This document shows, in pieces, positions 1 to 7,384 of a stretch of DNA of 59,098 nt (position 1 is its first letter; each line of letters starts with the position of its first letter). Made by a program: the position numbers and the translations under genes. The notes below the pieces were generated by a model. It was not told the DNA's origin. It saw only the letters and a program-made list of their open reading frames with translations, and did no database searches. Location: the NCBI GenBank assembly GCA_045588345.1, contig JAZNDZ010000041.1:1-59098 (forward strand), given 5' to 3'. The stretch is from HGM04593 sp045588345. Its GTDB lineage: Bacteria; Bacteroidota; Bacteroidia; Bacteroidales; Bacteroidaceae.

Positions 1-284
1 TGTCGGGTATATATTCAATATCGGTAAGTGAATTGTCGGTGGGGCGAGTTCTTGATACTTGGGATGTGTACAACAGAAGACGCAAAAAACCAAGTGTGAT
101 AGCCCACTGGGTAATTACAGCCCCCGGTCAGGTTTTGAACAGCAGGGCACGTTTTCTTATGTTCTATTCATTTGCTCCGCTTGTGATGTGTGTTGCTTGG
201 GTAGTTCTAATAGTTGCGTATCTATATTTTGCCTGTGATGGAGATGCTGTTGCGAATTGTTGTAACGGGTGTTGTATTTTTTAA
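1..284 (+). CDS. small membrane protein, 5' end outside window
   Basis: The reading frame is open to the left edge of the window, so the start is probably missing; the first start-like codon inside is a TTG at 33. The visible part has a basic stretch (RRRKK) and then one strongly hydrophobic segment of about 22 residues that looks like a membrane helix. The protein ends in a short tail with two cysteine pairs (CCNGCC). I do not recognise the family. The next gene starts 12 bases downstream on the same strand and is also membrane-anchored and cysteine-rich, so the two are probably co-transcribed and may act together. The paired cysteines could bind metal, form disulphides or be lipid-modified; the sequence does not decide between these. 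Confidence 0.55.
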   Translation, partial: SGIYSISVSELSVGRVLDTWDVYNRRRKKPSVIAHWVITAPGQVLNSRARFLMFYSFAPLVMCVAWVVLIVAYLYFACDGDAVANCCNGCCIF

Positions 285-296
285 ACGTTTATTGCT

Positions 297-1661
297 ATGT
301 TGATTGTATTTATTTTTATAGTTATACTTGCTTTGGTGCTTGTTTCCAAAGAGTTAATATGCCGTTACTATAAATGCAAGATAAATGACGACAAACTGAA
401 GGAGATTGAGGCAAAAGTCGGTGATTTGGAGTTTGATGTATGCGATAATGGTTTGCAATGTTGTTGCAGCCATTGCATTTGTTATTGCTGCTGCAAACAT
501 GGTACTCAGGGAGGCAAATGTTGCAAGCGTCCGAATGCTTGCGGTAACAGCTTGCCGCCGGCTTCTCCAAAAATGTCAATCTATCATATTATGATTGACC
601 GTTTCAACGGTGGGTGGGTCACTCCTCCGGCGCAGCCTGCCGATGTAAATGCTCATATTGGCGGCACAATAAAAGGCATAACTGCAAAGTTGGATTACAT
701 TGCTGCACAAGGCTTCAATGCAATAATGCTTACTCCGGTATATGAGGGCAAGGCTTACCATGGTTATCACATTACCGATTATGACAAGGTAGACCCTTTG
801 TTCGGTGATTGGAATGACTTTGACAATCTTGTAAAAGAGGTGCATAGAAGAGGTATGAAGATAATATGTGACTTTGTGCCTAACCATTGTCATATAGACA
901 ACAAAATTTTCAAGAATAGTCAGCTGCCGAAAGGCTCGCATCATCCCTGGTTCTTGTACGACAAGGCGAAAAAGGATTATGTAACATTCCTCGGATGCCC
1001 CGATTTGCCAAAGTTTGACCTTTATAATAGGGCGGCAGCCGATTTTATGATTAACGTGGCAAAGGTACTTGCACTGAAGAATATTGACGGAATACGCATT
1101 GACCATGCTATTGGAGTGCCTTTTGATTTCTTGCGAGAACTCAGGTGTGAGGTCAAAAGAGTGAACCCTGCTATTTTCGTTTTTGGCGAGGTGTTGTTGC
1201 CCCCGTCTAAATATGCTTCACAATTGGAATTTGTAAGTGAATGTCATCGTCGGGAGTTTGTTTCCGGGGCTCTTTCGCAGGAGACGGTGCAAACCGACTA
1301 TGCAGGAGTGCTTGACGGTGTACTTGACTTTATATATAGCGGAATCCTTATAGATGAGATAAGAAGCGGCAGGCGCTTGCTGGGCAACATAAGGCTCAAG
1401 CAAAGGCTGGAACAGCACTTTGCTGCATATACATGCGGCTTCAGGCCAATAATATTCCTTGATAATCATGACCTTGACCGCTTTATGTTCCATTGCAACG
1501 GCGATAAGAGCCTTCTTGATGAAGCTTTGTTGCTGACAAAATCATTGGGTTATGATTACTGCGTCTATTATGGAACAGAACAGTATATGGCAAATTCAAC
1601 AACAATATTCGGGCGTGCTTATGGCGACCTTGATGTCCGCAGACCAATGGACTGGAGATAA
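297..1661 (+). CDS. membrane-anchored GH13 (alpha-amylase family) protein with Cys-rich neck
   Basis: The 454-residue protein has an N-terminal membrane helix (about residues 1-17), a cysteine-rich neck with 12 Cys between residues 49 and 82, and then a GH13 (beta/alpha)8 barrel from about residue 93. All four GH13 motifs are visible: DFVPNH (192-197), GIRIDH with the probable nucleophile Asp269, FGE with the acid/base Glu298, and DNHD with Asp392. It ends just after the RRPMDW motif, so the usual C-terminal beta-sandwich is missing. The likely activity is cleavage or transfer at alpha-glucosidic bonds; the substrate is unknown. It lies 12 bases from each neighbour, in line with the caspase and sigma-factor genes. 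Oddity: over the Cys-rich stretch another frame encodes a hydrophobic Ala/Val-rich helix, so a local frameshift is possible; the catalytic domain could then start at the ATG at 573. Confidence 0.8.
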   Translation: MLIVFIFIVILALVLVSKELICRYYKCKINDDKLKEIEAKVGDLEFDVCDNGLQCCCSHCICYCCCKHGTQGGKCCKRPNACGNSLPPASPKMSIYHIMIDRFNGGWVTPPAQPADVNAHIGGTIKGITAKLDYIAAQGFNAIMLTPVYEGKAYHGYHITDYDKVDPLFGDWNDFDNLVKEVHRRGMKIICDFVPNHCHIDNKIFKNSQLPKGSHHPWFLYDKAKKDYVTFLGCPDLPKFDLYNRAAADFMINVAKVLALKNIDGIRIDHAIGVPFDFLRELRCEVKRVNPAIFVFGEVLLPPSKYASQLEFVSECHRREFVSGALSQETVQTDYAGVLDGVLDFIYSGILIDEIRSGRRLLGNIRLKQRLEQHFAAYTCGFRPIIFLDNHDLDRFMFHCNGDKSLLDEALLLTKSLGYDYCVYYGTEQYMANSTTIFGRAYGDLDVRRPMDWR

Positions 1662-1673
1662 TATAAGGATATT

Positions 1674-2534
1674 ATGACTAAAAAGATTGTATTTCTATTT
1701 TTCTTTTCTCTTATACAGGCAGTGCCGTGCTTTGCGCAGAATGTGACAAAGCACGCGCTTGTGTTTGGGTTGGGGGAGCAACAGGATGCATCGTGGAGCA
1801 AGATAAACGGTGACAGGGATGTTGAATATATTGTTCCGTTATTGCAGTCTGCCGGCTATACCGATATTGTGGCACTAAAGAACTCGCAGGCTACAAAGGC
1901 GGCTATGCTAAAGGCTTTTGAGGAACTTGCAGGGCGTTGCAGTGAGGGGGATGCGGTGTATGTGCATTACTCGGGGCATGGGCAGCTGATGACTGACATC
2001 AACGGCGATGAGCAGTTCAAATGGAATGGCAGACACGCACAGTGGGATGAGGCCTGGATTCCTTACGATGCATACATGATGTACTGCTCTGAGGATACGG
2101 GCGACAAGCATCTGTCCGACGATGAGGTTGCCCGTTGTCTGTCGGCAGTACGTGAGAGCATCGGTCCCAAAGGCGAACTGGTTGTTGTGGTGGATGCTTG
2201 CCACAGCGGAGATGCCACATGTGGCGATGTGCCGCCGGTACGTGGCATTGATGTGAAATTTACCATTCCAATGAGCAGTGACGCTCCGCTGGAAAAGCCT
2301 ATCGAGGAACAATGGCTCACGGTGAGCGCATGCAAACCTTACCAGTTGAATGCCGAGATGACTGCTCCAAAGGTTGGCAAGCTCACTTATGCCCTCTATA
2401 CTTTGGGATTGGGGATTCTGGATAAGGAGAATACTGAACTACAGAAGGCGCTTGCCGGCTTTATGGATGAAAACAAAGGGCATTTGCCGCAGAGCCCGGT
2501 TGTGAGCGGTGTGAAAAAAATATCGGGGCAATAA
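1674..2534 (+). CDS. secreted caspase-like peptidase (C14 family)
   Basis: The 286-residue protein begins with a clear signal peptide (about residues 1-22, ending CFAQ), so it acts in the periplasm or outside the cell. The caspase-fold catalytic dyad is visible: His102 in YSGHGQ, and Cys176 in DACHSGD at the end of a hydrophobic beta-strand (VVVV). Members of this fold (caspases, metacaspases) cleave after Asp or basic residues. The protein is little more than one catalytic domain, with no fused repeats. It is followed 33-42 bases later by an ECF sigma factor gene and then a single-pass membrane protein. A role in processing a neighbouring membrane or exported protein is plausible but is only inferred from context. 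Confidence 0.85.
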   Translation: MTKKIVFLFFFSLIQAVPCFAQNVTKHALVFGLGEQQDASWSKINGDRDVEYIVPLLQSAGYTDIVALKNSQATKAAMLKAFEELAGRCSEGDAVYVHYSGHGQLMTDINGDEQFKWNGRHAQWDEAWIPYDAYMMYCSEDTGDKHLSDDEVARCLSAVRESIGPKGELVVVVDACHSGDATCGDVPPVRGIDVKFTIPMSSDAPLEKPIEEQWLTVSACKPYQLNAEMTAPKVGKLTYALYTLGLGILDKENTELQKALAGFMDENKGHLPQSPVVSGVKKISGQ

Positions 2535-2544
2535 GGGTTACTTT
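2535..2544 (+). promoter_or_regulatory. possible ECF promoter element, copy 1
   Basis: The ten bases GGGTTACTTT lie between the caspase gene stop and the sigma-factor start. The same ten bases recur at 3939-3948, in front of the next transcription unit. A GTTAC core in front of an ECF sigma gene would suit autoregulation, but the downstream half of a promoter is not clear. Confidence 0.25.
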
Positions 2545-2576
2545 TAAGGTTGTATATTCTTTAACTTGTGAAAAAG

Positions 2577-3230
2577 ATGATAGTTCTTTGGGGTGGCAAT
2601 AGAAAATCGTACAGCGATATTGAGGTTGTCTATGGATTGCAGGAACGCAACGGGCGTGTAGAGGAATGGTTCTACAATGCTGCGAAGAGATATTTTGACA
2701 AGTGTTTCAACGAGGTGTTCTTCAACAGTGACTGCAGGCAGGAGATTTTCCAGAGTGCGTTCATTAAGCTGTGGACCGAGATTGAGAACGGACGCATAAA
2801 AGTAGACGGGAATGTGCTTTGCCGGCAACAGCGTAGCGGCGAGTATGTGCCGATGACCTGCAGCCTGACAACATTCCTGATGGCTTTTGCAAAGACTGAG
2901 TATAGGGAACTGGTGCGCAATGTGCATGAGGACAGTTTCGATGAGTTCTACGATGCGGCGCAGTATGAGAGTGTTTTTGCATTTGATGCGGGAGAAGAGG
3001 ATGCTGATGAGATGAAGAGCAGGATTGTCGATGAGTGTATACAGCTGATGTCGCCTGCTTGCATTGACATTATAACGCAGTTCTATTACCATGGTAAGAG
3101 CCTTGATGAGATAATGGAAACGAGGGGTGGAATAAACAGCAGTAAGGATGGACTCAAGACTGCAAAGAACAAATGTATGAATACGCTGAGGGAGCGTGTA
3201 CTCAAGGAATACGGAATGTGTAACTTATAG
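2577..3230 (+). CDS. ECF-type RNA polymerase sigma factor
   Basis: This sigma-70-family protein (217 residues from the ATG at 2577; an upstream GTG at 2568 would add three residues) contains a region 2-like segment (around ...QEIFQSAFIKLWTEIE) and a C-terminal region 4-like helix-turn-helix (last 60 residues, with GKSLDEIMETRGG followed by a basic helix). There is no region 1 or 3, as expected for an extracytoplasmic-function factor. It would direct RNA polymerase to a small set of promoters, perhaps its own operon. The gene after it (11 bases away) encodes a single-pass membrane protein in the position where an anti-sigma factor is normally found. The sequence between regions 2 and 4 is longer than in most ECF factors. 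Confidence 0.8.
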   Translation: MIVLWGGNRKSYSDIEVVYGLQERNGRVEEWFYNAAKRYFDKCFNEVFFNSDCRQEIFQSAFIKLWTEIENGRIKVDGNVLCRQQRSGEYVPMTCSLTTFLMAFAKTEYRELVRNVHEDSFDEFYDAAQYESVFAFDAGEEDADEMKSRIVDECIQLMSPACIDIITQFYYHGKSLDEIMETRGGINSSKDGLKTAKNKCMNTLRERVLKEYGMCNL

Positions 3231-3241
3231 AATATACGGCA

Positions 3242-3832
3242 ATGAAAGGGAATGTGACGGATAACGGATGCAATGATGTCGACAAATTGATTACCGGCCG
3301 TTTGGGTGAACGCCAACGTAAGATGGAGAGAATAGGTGCCATGGAAAAGGCTACGGCGCGTGAACGAAAAAGGAGATTGTCAATATTGTATACGGCAATA
3401 TCAATAGCCGCGTGTATAGCACTTGTGGCTATAGTGAACCCGTTTGCCAATGATAATAGAAGGGATTTTGCAATGACAAGACCCGATTTCTCCACTTTCA
3501 GGGCTGCACTGCCCGAACTTGTGCAGGTGGAGGCTTTTATTGACGCAGGCGAGTATTATAAGGCTCTCGACCTTGTAATGGTTAAACTCAAGGAGAGCGA
3601 CAAGAATATAAAATATGCCGAGATGGAACCGATGTTTGATGATGAGGAATGGATGTATGAGTACAAGGCGGAAAAACTGTTGAATGCAGAACTTCGCTGG
3701 ACTTATATCTTCCTGCTGGTTATGGTGGAGTGTGACCGTACGGCCGTAAAGCAACTGAAGAGATACCTGAAAGACGAAGAGTATTGCTTGCACAGAGAGG
3801 ATGCAAAGGATATGCTTGAGGCGTTGAGATGA
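3242..3832 (+). CDS. single-pass membrane protein, candidate anti-sigma factor
   Basis: The 196-residue protein has a charged N-terminal part of about 45 residues rich in Arg and Lys, one membrane helix (about residues 46-66), and an extracytoplasmic domain of about 130 residues that looks helical and repeat-like (AGEYYKALDLVM resembles half a TPR). This layout, a cytoplasmic tail, one helix and an outer sensor domain directly after an ECF sigma gene, is that of an anti-sigma factor. I see no recognised anti-sigma motif such as a zinc-binding HxxxCxxC. It may be a substrate of the caspase-like enzyme encoded upstream; that is inference. The alternative is an unrelated membrane TPR-like protein. 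Confidence 0.55.
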   Translation: MKGNVTDNGCNDVDKLITGRLGERQRKMERIGAMEKATARERKRRLSILYTAISIAACIALVAIVNPFANDNRRDFAMTRPDFSTFRAALPELVQVEAFIDAGEYYKALDLVMVKLKESDKNIKYAEMEPMFDDEEWMYEYKAEKLLNAELRWTYIFLLVMVECDRTAVKQLKRYLKDEEYCLHREDAKDMLEALR

Positions 3833-3938
3833 GAAATGAGAATACTGCGGACGATAGCTGGTTTAAGCCCACACGGTGGGGTTGAATCAGAGTCTCCTGA
3901 TTGCTTTTGATTTTTTTTCAAAAAAAATGGAAAAAAGT

Positions 3939-3948
3939 GGGTTACTTT
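3939..3948 (+). promoter_or_regulatory. possible ECF promoter element, copy 2
   Basis: GGGTTACTTT lies in the 186-base gap before the exported protein at 4019 and is identical to the copy at 2535-2544. The gap is otherwise AT-rich, with long A and T runs. If the sigma factor in this cluster recognises this element, the downstream pair of exported proteins would belong to its regulon. Confidence 0.25.
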
Positions 3949-4018
3949 AAAAAAAATGTTGCTTAAACTGACAAAGAGAACAGATACATACTAATTATTA
4001 ATACTAAATTTTACTACT

Positions 4019-4663
4019 ATGAAAAAGATTATCGTTTTATTGATGGCGATTTGTATGATGGTTTCTTATACCGAGGCACAGAACAACAAAGCTCTTAAAA
4101 AAGCTCTTAAAAGGGAGTACAAGAGTAAGATGAAAGAGTATAAGAAAGGCGGATGGGAAATTATGGGCTCCCGCAGTCTTGATGTTGCACTTTTGAAACA
4201 TTATGAGAAACTTGAAACAATGGGTGATAAGGTCTTTGAGATTGTTGGTACAACAAAATCTTCTTCAAAGAATCTTGCCATTAATGCTGCGGAGCTTAAC
4301 GCGGCAGTATCTTTTGCAAGGGAATCCTCAAGCAATATCAAAGGACGTGAAGTTGTAGATGCGTCCGGTAATCCAATTGATGTTGATGCTGAATTTGAAC
4401 GTTTCCGCATGGCGTATGAAAACAATGTAAAAAAGGAGATTCGGGGAGAACTTGAACCATCATATACTGTTGTCCGTGAAACCGGCGAACTTACAGAAGG
4501 AGGGAAACCTGTCTATGAGCTTCAAATATACTATATTGTAAATAAGAATGCGGCGCACAAGGCTCGTGTAAGGGCTTTGGAGAATGCTAAGGCAGAAAGC
4601 AAGATTGCTAATGAATATGCCGACCAGGTCTCAAAATTCATAGACGAAGGCTTTAAAGAGTAA
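4019..4663 (+). CDS. small exported protein of unknown function
   Basis: The 214-residue protein starts with a signal peptide (MKKIIVLLMAICMM..., cleavage probably after YTEA), with no lipobox cysteine. The mature part is very rich in Lys, Glu and Ala and appears mostly helical, with two basic lysine-rich stretches just after the signal peptide and an Ala-rich helix at the C terminus (KARVRALENAKAE). I do not recognise the family; LPP20-like exported proteins have a similar look. It begins a second transcription unit of the cluster after a 186-base gap and is followed by a transglutaminase-like gene in the same orientation. Confidence 0.7.
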   Translation: MKKIIVLLMAICMMVSYTEAQNNKALKKALKREYKSKMKEYKKGGWEIMGSRSLDVALLKHYEKLETMGDKVFEIVGTTKSSSKNLAINAAELNAAVSFARESSSNIKGREVVDASGNPIDVDAEFERFRMAYENNVKKEIRGELEPSYTVVRETGELTEGGKPVYELQIYYIVNKNAAHKARVRALENAKAESKIANEYADQVSKFIDEGFKE

Positions 4664-4676
4664 ATATCTTTTATGT

Positions 4677-4718
4677 GGTGGTGCGTTGCCGTCAGGGAAT
4701 GTACCACCTTTTGTTGTT
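4677..4718 (+). terminator. possible hairpin terminator
   Basis: GGTGGT (4677-4682) pairs with ACCACC (4703-4708), with a long loop, followed by TTTTGTTGTTTT. It lies 13 bases after the stop of the exported-protein gene. The stem is short, so read-through into the next gene is likely. Confidence 0.4.
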
Positions 4719-4772
4719 TTGAAAGGGTTTAGGGCTTACTGTCCATAAGTGGTATTTAAAAAAACTTCCGAT

Positions 4773-6305
4773 ATGAATGTGTCAAGAAAACTAACACTGC
4801 TGCTGTTGGCGCTATTACCTTTTACTGTGAGTGCACAGAGTGATGACGGCGAAACAGGCGTTGCCGATTTTGATGAATTCCGTAAATCATTATTAGATGA
4901 CTTCAACAGTACCAGGTCGCAGATAATCGATGATTATAATGACTTCAGAGAACGGATAATGGCAGAGTACGTTGAGTTTGTCCGTCAGGCTTGGAGGGAA
5001 TTTGAATGTGAACCCCCGTTGCCGGCTCCGGAGGATATTCCTATTCCACCAGTTGTGATACCTCGGGAGGATAGGGTGAAACCTGTAGAAGAACGTAAAG
5101 TGCCTATTGATGAAGTCATTTTACCGCTCATGCTTACTCCACAACCTGAACCGGTCTTTAAAATAAAGGAGATACCGGCATTGCATGAGGATTATGTCTA
5201 CTTTACTTTGTTCGGTACCGATGTAAAGGCGAGGTTCAACCCTGCAGATAAGGTTGTTGTCAGAGGCACGGACGAGAATGCTATTGCCGGTGCCATTCAA
5301 GCTATGGATGCAAACAAGTACGATAATACGTTGCTTGACTGTCTTGCCTTGAGAAAAGGACTGAACCTGAGTGACTGGGCATACCTGCAACTGATTGATG
5401 CTTTTGCCAAGAAACTCTATGGCAGTGACAAGAATAGTGCCGCTGTGTTTGCATCGTACCTGTACATGATGTCGGGATACAAGGTCAGGGTTGGAACTGA
5501 TGACAGAAAGATATATATGTTGTTTGCCTGTGAAGAGCAGATATACAACAGAAACGCCTTTATAGTAGGAAACACCGCTTTCTATGGAATAGATGAACTG
5601 CCTGCGAGAATGTATATCTGTGAGGCTGCGTTTGAAAAGGAGCAGGAGTTGTCGTTGGCTGTGAAGGGAGGTCAGCGTTTCGCTTATAACGCCAGTGCAC
5701 CAAGGCGTATTACGGCGAAAGATTATCCTGAGGTATCTGTTGAGGTTGTTGTCAACGAGAATTTGATGAAGTTCTACGATACTTATCCGACTTCACATAT
5801 AGGCAACAATCTGATGACACGCTGGGCTATGTATGCAAATGTTGAACTGGATGAAAGGGTGAGAAACGGGGTTTATCCTGCGCTGGCGGCTGCTATAAAC
5901 GGCATGTCTGAGGTCGATGCGGTAAACAGGCTGCTGAATATAGTGCAGACCGGTCTTGTGTACGGGTATGATAGCGAAATATGGGGTGAGGACCGTGTGT
6001 TCTTTGCCGAAGAGAGCCTCTATTATCCATATTCGGATTGCGAGGATAGGGCGGTGTTGTTCTCAAGGCTTGTGAGAGACTTGGTGGGGCTTGACGTGGC
6101 TTTGGTCATGGTGCCCGGGCACATGCTTGCTGCTGTTCATTTCAACAGTGAAGTGTGTGGTTCATTCATGACTTTGGACGGAAGGAATTTTGTCTTGTGT
6201 GAACCGACTTGTTCTGACGGTGCTCCCGTTGGTCTGGTTAAACTTGACGATGATGCGAAACTGCAGGTATATCTGCTTGAAAAGAGTGACTGCCAGGTGG
6301 AGTAG
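4773..6305 (+). CDS. exported transglutaminase-like (papain-fold) protein
   Basis: I start the protein at the ATG at 4773 (510 residues) because it gives a clean signal peptide (MNVSRKLTLLLLALLPFTVSAQ); an upstream GTG at 4749 would add eight polar residues in front of it. After the signal comes an acidic helical region, then a Pro/Glu-rich linker (PPLPAPEDIPIPP), then a large domain. The last 110 residues hold a transglutaminase-like triad: Cys in SDCEDRA, His in PGHMLAAVHF, and an acidic residue in LCEPT where the family usually has Asp. Such domains are cysteine peptidases or amide-modifying enzymes. It closes the accessory cluster that also holds a caspase-like peptidase, so two unrelated cysteine-peptidase folds are encoded together. 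Confidence 0.7.
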   Translation: MNVSRKLTLLLLALLPFTVSAQSDDGETGVADFDEFRKSLLDDFNSTRSQIIDDYNDFRERIMAEYVEFVRQAWREFECEPPLPAPEDIPIPPVVIPREDRVKPVEERKVPIDEVILPLMLTPQPEPVFKIKEIPALHEDYVYFTLFGTDVKARFNPADKVVVRGTDENAIAGAIQAMDANKYDNTLLDCLALRKGLNLSDWAYLQLIDAFAKKLYGSDKNSAAVFASYLYMMSGYKVRVGTDDRKIYMLFACEEQIYNRNAFIVGNTAFYGIDELPARMYICEAAFEKEQELSLAVKGGQRFAYNASAPRRITAKDYPEVSVEVVVNENLMKFYDTYPTSHIGNNLMTRWAMYANVELDERVRNGVYPALAAAINGMSEVDAVNRLLNIVQTGLVYGYDSEIWGEDRVFFAEESLYYPYSDCEDRAVLFSRLVRDLVGLDVALVMVPGHMLAAVHFNSEVCGSFMTLDGRNFVLCEPTCSDGAPVGLVKLDDDAKLQVYLLEKSDCQVE

Positions 6306-6324
6306 GACAAGAGGAAGTACCTGA

Positions 6325-6399
6325 GGGGCGGTGAGAATAGCTTTTTATTCACCCACCCCGACAACTATAGGATGACTTTTGGGTCACCCTATAGTGTTT
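6325..6399. terminator. tandem hairpins between convergent genes
   Basis: Two stem-loops stand between the transglutaminase-like gene (plus) and the DUF3467 gene (minus). The first is an imperfect GC-rich stem (GGGG at 6325 against CCCC at 6356-6359). The second runs 6364-6395, pairing ACTATAGG with CCTATAGT and continuing inward with one mismatch, followed by GTTTT. They can end transcription from either side. Confidence 0.6.
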
Positions 6400-6460
6400 T
6401 GCAATGAGTTGCAACAGTAACGTTCCTGTGTCCTGTCACCTACTTTCCTGTTCCTGTTCC

Positions 6461-6766
6461 TTATGCCTCTCCTTTGAAAGGTGTGCCGGGAATGTAACCG
6501 CCACGTTCGGGCAGGCGAATCTCGCCGAACTGCGATTCGTATCTCATCAGGTTATCCTGCAGTGCCAAGGCCAAACGCTTTGCATGTTCCGGGGTCATTA
6601 CTATGCGTGACTTTACCTGTGCTTTGGTTACGCCGGGCATCATGCGTACAAAGTCAATGACAAATTCCGATGTTGAGTGTGCAATTATGGCAAGGTTTGA
6701 GTATGTGCCTTCTGCAATTTCCTCTTTCAGTTCAATCTGCAACTGTGTATCTTTCTTTTCAATCAT
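6461..6766 (-). CDS. DUF3467 family protein
   Basis: This 101-residue soluble protein matches my recollection of DUF3467: a short beta-rich start (LQIELKEEIAEGTYSN), the stretch AIIAHSTSEFVIDFVRMMPG, and the segment SRIVMTPEHAKRLALALQDN. The molecular function of the family is not known to me. It starts 3 bases after the stop of the FKBP gene, so it is the last gene of a glyS-FKBP-DUF3467 operon. Confidence 0.8.
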   Translation of the reverse strand: MIEKKDTQLQIELKEEIAEGTYSNLAIIAHSTSEFVIDFVRMMPGVTKAQVKSRIVMTPEHAKRLALALQDNLMRYESQFGEIRLPERGGYIPGTPFKGEA

Positions 6767-6769
6767 GGC

Positions 6770-7375
6770 TTATTCTGTTGTGGCGCTCTGTGAGAATGAG
6801 ACAAGGTTAATATCGAATATGAGTGCGGAATATGCGGGTATTCCGGAACTTTCTATTGCACCGTATCCAAGTTCTGCCGGAATATATACTCGCCAGATAT
6901 CGCCGCTGGCTTTTGTAGTGCCTGCTACCATGTGCTGTATTGCGGTAGAGAATCCTCTTACTGTGCCTGAAAGCTGGAATTCTGCGGGAACATCGAACGA
7001 GGGGTCAAGTTCTCCTTCGTATGATGAGTCGAATATGTAACCCTGGGGATATGTAGTTGACGGAATGAGACGGCCGCTGTAGTTTACCGATACGTAGTCG
7101 GTATAAGCCGGACTGGCTGTTCCGTCACCGGCCTGGAGCACTTTGCAGTAGACGTGGTATTCGTTGCCCCACTCCTTGCTCTCGTCAAGGCCTATAGCAA
7201 GGAATGTCTTCCAGTTGCCGTCGGCATTGGCGCGGGCAACCTGTGCAATGGAGTCAATGTACTGCGTGTTTCGCTTTTCCCAATTGCCGAACTCCGGTGT
7301 ATCCTCGGTCTCGCTGCATGCAGCAAACACAAGGAGTGCTGCAGCAAGGAGAGAGAGTATCTTGAATTTTTTCAT
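6770..7375 (-). CDS. FKBP-type peptidyl-prolyl isomerase lipoprotein
   Basis: The 201-residue protein has a lipoprotein signal with Cys20 at the lipobox (VFAAC) and is therefore probably anchored in the inner or outer membrane. The FKBP core covers about residues 90-195, with YVSVNYSGRL, the central FQLSGTVRGFSTAIQHM strand-helix, and IPAELGYG before ...IPAYSALIFDINLVSF. It should catalyse cis-trans isomerisation of prolyl bonds and assist folding of exported proteins. It starts 9 bases after the end of glyS, so it depends on that gene's promoter. Confidence 0.85.
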   Translation of the reverse strand: MKKFKILSLLAAALLVFAACSETEDTPEFGNWEKRNTQYIDSIAQVARANADGNWKTFLAIGLDESKEWGNEYHVYCKVLQAGDGTASPAYTDYVSVNYSGRLIPSTTYPQGYIFDSSYEGELDPSFDVPAEFQLSGTVRGFSTAIQHMVAGTTKASGDIWRVYIPAELGYGAIESSGIPAYSALIFDINLVSFSQSATTE

Positions 7376-7384
7376 ATTTGTTGC

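Noticed and set aside
406..594. Plus-strand frame with a hydrophobic helix inside the GH13 gene
   Set aside because: Not annotated as a gene because the GH13 frame continues through it without a stop. It is kept as a finding on a possible frameshift.
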